NCBI GenBank assembly: GCA_026398835.1
Contig: JAPLSD010000181.1
Location: 1-6,877 of the forward strand
DNA: 6,877 nucleotides
Source of the DNA: Pseudomonas sp.
Lineage (GTDB): Bacteria; Pseudomonadota; Gammaproteobacteria; Pseudomonadales; Pseudomonadaceae
Reading direction: 5' to 3'
Positions 4,655 to 6,877 of the stretch are shown here, piece by piece. The notes below the pieces were generated by a model. That model ran no database searches. It was given only the letters and a program-made list of their open reading frames with translations, and was not told the origin of the DNA. Positions within the stretch are counted from its first letter, which is position 1, and each line of letters begins with the position of its first letter. The position numbers and the translations under genes were made by a program.

Positions 4655-6763
4655 ATGACCAAGACTCTCCATCACCGTGCTTGCCATCTGTGTGAAGCCA
4701 TCTGTGGTTTGACCATCGAAACCACTGCAGTCGACGGCGCTGCCGTGCAGATCACCTCGATCAAGGGGGATCCGCAGGACAGCTTCAGTCGCGGTCATAT
4801 CTGCCCCAAAGCGGTAGCGCTGCAGGATATCCAGAACGACCCGGACCGCCTGCACCAACCCATGCTCAGGGTCGGCAACGAATGGCAGCCGATCGAGTGG
4901 GATGCAGCATTTGCGCTGGTGGCCGAGCGGCTCGGGGCGATTCAGGAGCTCCATGGACAGAACGCCGTGGCGGTCTATCAGGGCAACCCCAGCGTGCACA
5001 ACTATGGGCTGATGACCCACAGCAATTACTTTCTCGGTCTGCTGAAAACCCGCAACCGGTTTTCCGCCACCTCGGTCGACCAATTGCCCCAGCACCTGAG
5101 TAGCTATTTGATGTACGGCCACGGCTTGTTGCTGCCCATTCCGGACATCGATCACACCGATTTCATGCTGATTCTGGGTGGCAATCCGTTGGCCTCCAAC
5201 GGCAGCATCATGACTGTGCCGGATGTGGAGAAGCGCTTGAAGGCGATCCAGGCGCGGGGTGGCAAGGTTGTGGTGGTCGATCCTCGACGCAGCGAAACGG
5301 CAGCCATCGCCGATCAACATCTGTTTGTCCGCCCAGGTGGCGATGCTGCGTTGTTGTTCGGGTTGCTCAACACCTTGTTCGATGAGGGACTGACCCGTGA
5401 GAGCCACTTGCCGGTGGAGGGGCTGGACGAGGTCCGCCAGGCGATCAGCCGCTTCACTCCCGAGGCGATGAGCTCACTTTGCGCCGTCCCTGCCGGGCAG
5501 ATCCGCCAGTTGGCGCGGGACTTCGCAGCGGCGGACAAAGCGGTCTGCTATGGCCGGATGGGTGTCTCCACCCAGTCGTTCGGCACCTTGTGCCACTGGC
5601 TGGTGCAGTTAATCAATCTGGTAACCGGAAATCTCGACCGGGTGGGTGGTGCGCTGTGCACGGAGCCTGCGGTGGACCTGGTGGCTTCTACTTCGGGTGG
5701 GCATTTCAATCGCTGGCAAAGCCGGGTCTCAGGGCGTCCGGAGTACGGCGGCGAGTTGCCGGTATCGGCGCTGGCCGAAGAAATGCTCACCGAAGGCGAA
5801 GGGCAGGTGCGAGCACTGATCACGGTGGCCGGAAATCCGGTGCTGTCCACGCCCAATGGTCGGCAACTGGAACAGGCGCTGGACGGTCTGGACTTCATGC
5901 TCAGCATCGACTTGTACATCAATGAAACCACCCGTTATGCCGACCTGATCCTGCCGTCGACGTCGGCACTGGAGAACGATCACTACGACACCACTTTCAA
6001 TATGTTCGCGGTGCGTAACGTCAGTCGTTTCAATCGGGCGATTCTGGCCAAGCCTGAAGGTGCGTTGCACGACTGGGAAATATTTGTCGGACTGGCACAG
6101 GCCTTTGCAGCGAAGACCGGTAAAGAACTGAAGCCGACCATTGCTCCGGCGCAGATGATCGACCGAGGTTTGCGTGCCGGCCTGTATGGCGATGCTTCAA
6201 CGCATCAGTTGTCTGTCGCGACCTTGTTCGATCATCCTCACGGGATTGATCTGGGGCCACTCAACGCAAATCTCGGGCCGCGTTTGAAGACCGCGAATCA
6301 GCGCGTTCAAGCAGCACCGGCGGCGATACTGGCAGACCTGGAGCGTTTTGCTGCGCTGCAAGCGCCATTGGCTGACGAGTTGTTGATGATCGGGCGTCGG
6401 CATGTGCGCAGTAACAATTCCTGGATGCACAACTATCACCGTCTGGTGAAAGGCAAGCCACGTCATCAGTTACTGATGCACCCGGATGACCTGGCCAGCC
6501 GCGGCCTCAGTGATGGGCAGCGGGTGCGTGTCAGCTCGAGAGTCGGCGCGATCGAAGTCGAAGTGCTGGCCAGCGTTGAGATGATGCCGGGTGTGGTCAG
6601 TCTGCCCCATGGTTGGGGGCATGCACGGCCTGGCGTGCAGATGGGAATCGCTTCCGGCCAGCCGGGTGCCAGCGCCAATGACCTTACTGATGAGCGACAG
6701 CTGGATGAGCTTTCGGGCAATGCGGCGTTGAACGGCGTGCCGGTAAAGGTGGCGGCGACCTGA
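4655..6763 (+). CDS. Molybdopterin oxidoreductase, DMSO-reductase family, with 4Fe-4S cluster
   Basis: This 702-residue protein is a bis-MGD molybdenum (or tungsten) enzyme of the formate-dehydrogenase-like branch. An N-terminal 4Fe-4S domain has C10, C13, C17 and C50, with K52 at the usual electron-transfer lysine. Cofactor-binding motifs follow: ILGGNPLASN (173-182), DPRRSETA (209-216), RPGGDAALLFG (226-236), VAGNP (391-395) and ADLILPSTSALEN (429-441). The C-terminal molydopterin-dinucleotide-binding domain runs from about 575 to the end, with GRRHVRSNNSWMHN (580-593). There is no twin-arginine signal, so it is probably cytoplasmic. At the expected metal-ligand site (around SVDQLPQHLSS, 140-150) there is no Cys or Sec. 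No electron-transfer subunit is nearby, so its redox partner and substrate are unknown. Start: ATG with AGAGG 6 nt upstream. Family certain; reaction not assignable. Confidence 0.96.
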   Translation: MTKTLHHRACHLCEAICGLTIETTAVDGAAVQITSIKGDPQDSFSRGHICPKAVALQDIQNDPDRLHQPMLRVGNEWQPIEWDAAFALVAERLGAIQELHGQNAVAVYQGNPSVHNYGLMTHSNYFLGLLKTRNRFSATSVDQLPQHLSSYLMYGHGLLLPIPDIDHTDFMLILGGNPLASNGSIMTVPDVEKRLKAIQARGGKVVVVDPRRSETAAIADQHLFVRPGGDAALLFGLLNTLFDEGLTRESHLPVEGLDEVRQAISRFTPEAMSSLCAVPAGQIRQLARDFAAADKAVCYGRMGVSTQSFGTLCHWLVQLINLVTGNLDRVGGALCTEPAVDLVASTSGGHFNRWQSRVSGRPEYGGELPVSALAEEMLTEGEGQVRALITVAGNPVLSTPNGRQLEQALDGLDFMLSIDLYINETTRYADLILPSTSALENDHYDTTFNMFAVRNVSRFNRAILAKPEGALHDWEIFVGLAQAFAAKTGKELKPTIAPAQMIDRGLRAGLYGDASTHQLSVATLFDHPHGIDLGPLNANLGPRLKTANQRVQAAPAAILADLERFAALQAPLADELLMIGRRHVRSNNSWMHNYHRLVKGKPRHQLLMHPDDLASRGLSDGQRVRVSSRVGAIEVEVLASVEMMPGVVSLPHGWGHARPGVQMGIASGQPGASANDLTDERQLDELSGNAALNGVPVKVAAT

Positions 6764-6801
6764 GTGCTGCGCAAGGAATTTGCGATGATGAGTGTCTGTC
6801 G

Positions 6802-6830
6802 GGGAGGCCGAGCATAGCGCTCGGCTTTCC
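6802..6830 (+). terminator. Terminator-like hairpin after the molybdoenzyme gene
   Basis: GCCGAGC (6807-6813) and GCTCGGC (6819-6825) form a perfect 7-bp stem with a 5-nt loop. It extends outward to 12 pairs (6802-6830) if two G-T pairs are allowed. The T-tract is only TTT within the lower stem, so termination may be partial. Located 38 nt past the stop codon, it is the natural end of the molybdoenzyme transcript. Confidence 0.55.
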
Positions 6831-6832
6831 GT

Positions 6833-6838
6833 TACAAT
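6833..6838 (+). promoter_or_regulatory. Probable -10 box for a gene beyond the window
   Basis: TACAAT matches five of six consensus positions and sits right after the terminator-like hairpin. A -35 box would fall in that hairpin and is not obvious. The following leader contains CCGAC (6850-6854) and GTCGG (6861-6865), a 5-bp stem. No start codon with a ribosome site is visible before the window ends at 6877. Confidence 0.4.
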
Positions 6839-6877
6839 GCGCCACCGTGCCGACAACTGAGTCGGAAAGTTCAGCCG

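Noticed and set aside
4430..5407. Minus-strand open frame of 325 codons opposite the molybdoenzyme gene
   Set aside because: It is antisense to a gene with intact family motifs, its translation is rich in Gln, His and Arg as expected of a GC-rich shadow frame, and no ribosome site or family resemblance is seen.
1..6877. CRISPR array, insertion sequence, phage or defence system
   Set aside because: No regularly spaced direct repeats, transposase, integrase or defence-domain genes were found. The only repeat element is the REPIN, and gene content and composition are those of a Pseudomonas core chromosome.

Overview
The window reads as chromosomal core DNA from a Pseudomonas, most likely of the P. 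fluorescens group. The ornithine carbamoyltransferase is close to the Pseudomonas ArgF sequences I know. A paired inverted repeat with the core GCCGGGCTTGCCCG matches the REP/REPIN elements of that group, and an ArgR-type operator of the Pseudomonas form (TGTCGC-N8-AA) lies upstream of argF. No mobile element, CRISPR array or tRNA/rRNA gene was seen.

Layout. (1) Positions 1-314 are mostly AT-rich non-coding DNA, with a possible promoter firing leftward out of the window, a hairpin followed by a T-run, and a possible ybaK promoter. (2) Two plus-strand genes follow: ybaK (315-785), a Cys-tRNA(Pro) deacylase that protects translation fidelity, and a PhzF-family isomerase-like gene (892-1674). 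(3) A REPIN (1684-1773) fills nearly all of the 105-nt gap between two convergent transcription units. (4) The minus strand carries argF (3806-2886), the arginine-biosynthesis carbamoyltransferase. Its TGA overlaps the ATG of an iron/polyamine-type ABC transporter ATPase (2889-1780), so the two are probably one transcript, and no permease or binding-protein gene is visible. (5) A 418-nt divergent regulatory region (3807-4224) holds the argF promoter and operator and a leader hairpin. On its other side is the promoter of a small uncharacterised protein gene (4225-4515). (6) A large imperfect inverted repeat precedes a 702-residue molybdopterin oxidoreductase (4655-6763), followed by a terminator-like hairpin and the probable promoter of a gene beyond the window.

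The genes do not form one pathway. Most are housekeeping or metabolic genes that share a neighbourhood. The clearest functional link is argF plus the coupled ATPase under one ArgR-responsive promoter. The most interesting points are that orphan ATPase, a molybdoenzyme with no Cys or Sec at the expected metal-ligand site, and several unexplained inverted repeats. I did not find a convincing new biological system here.
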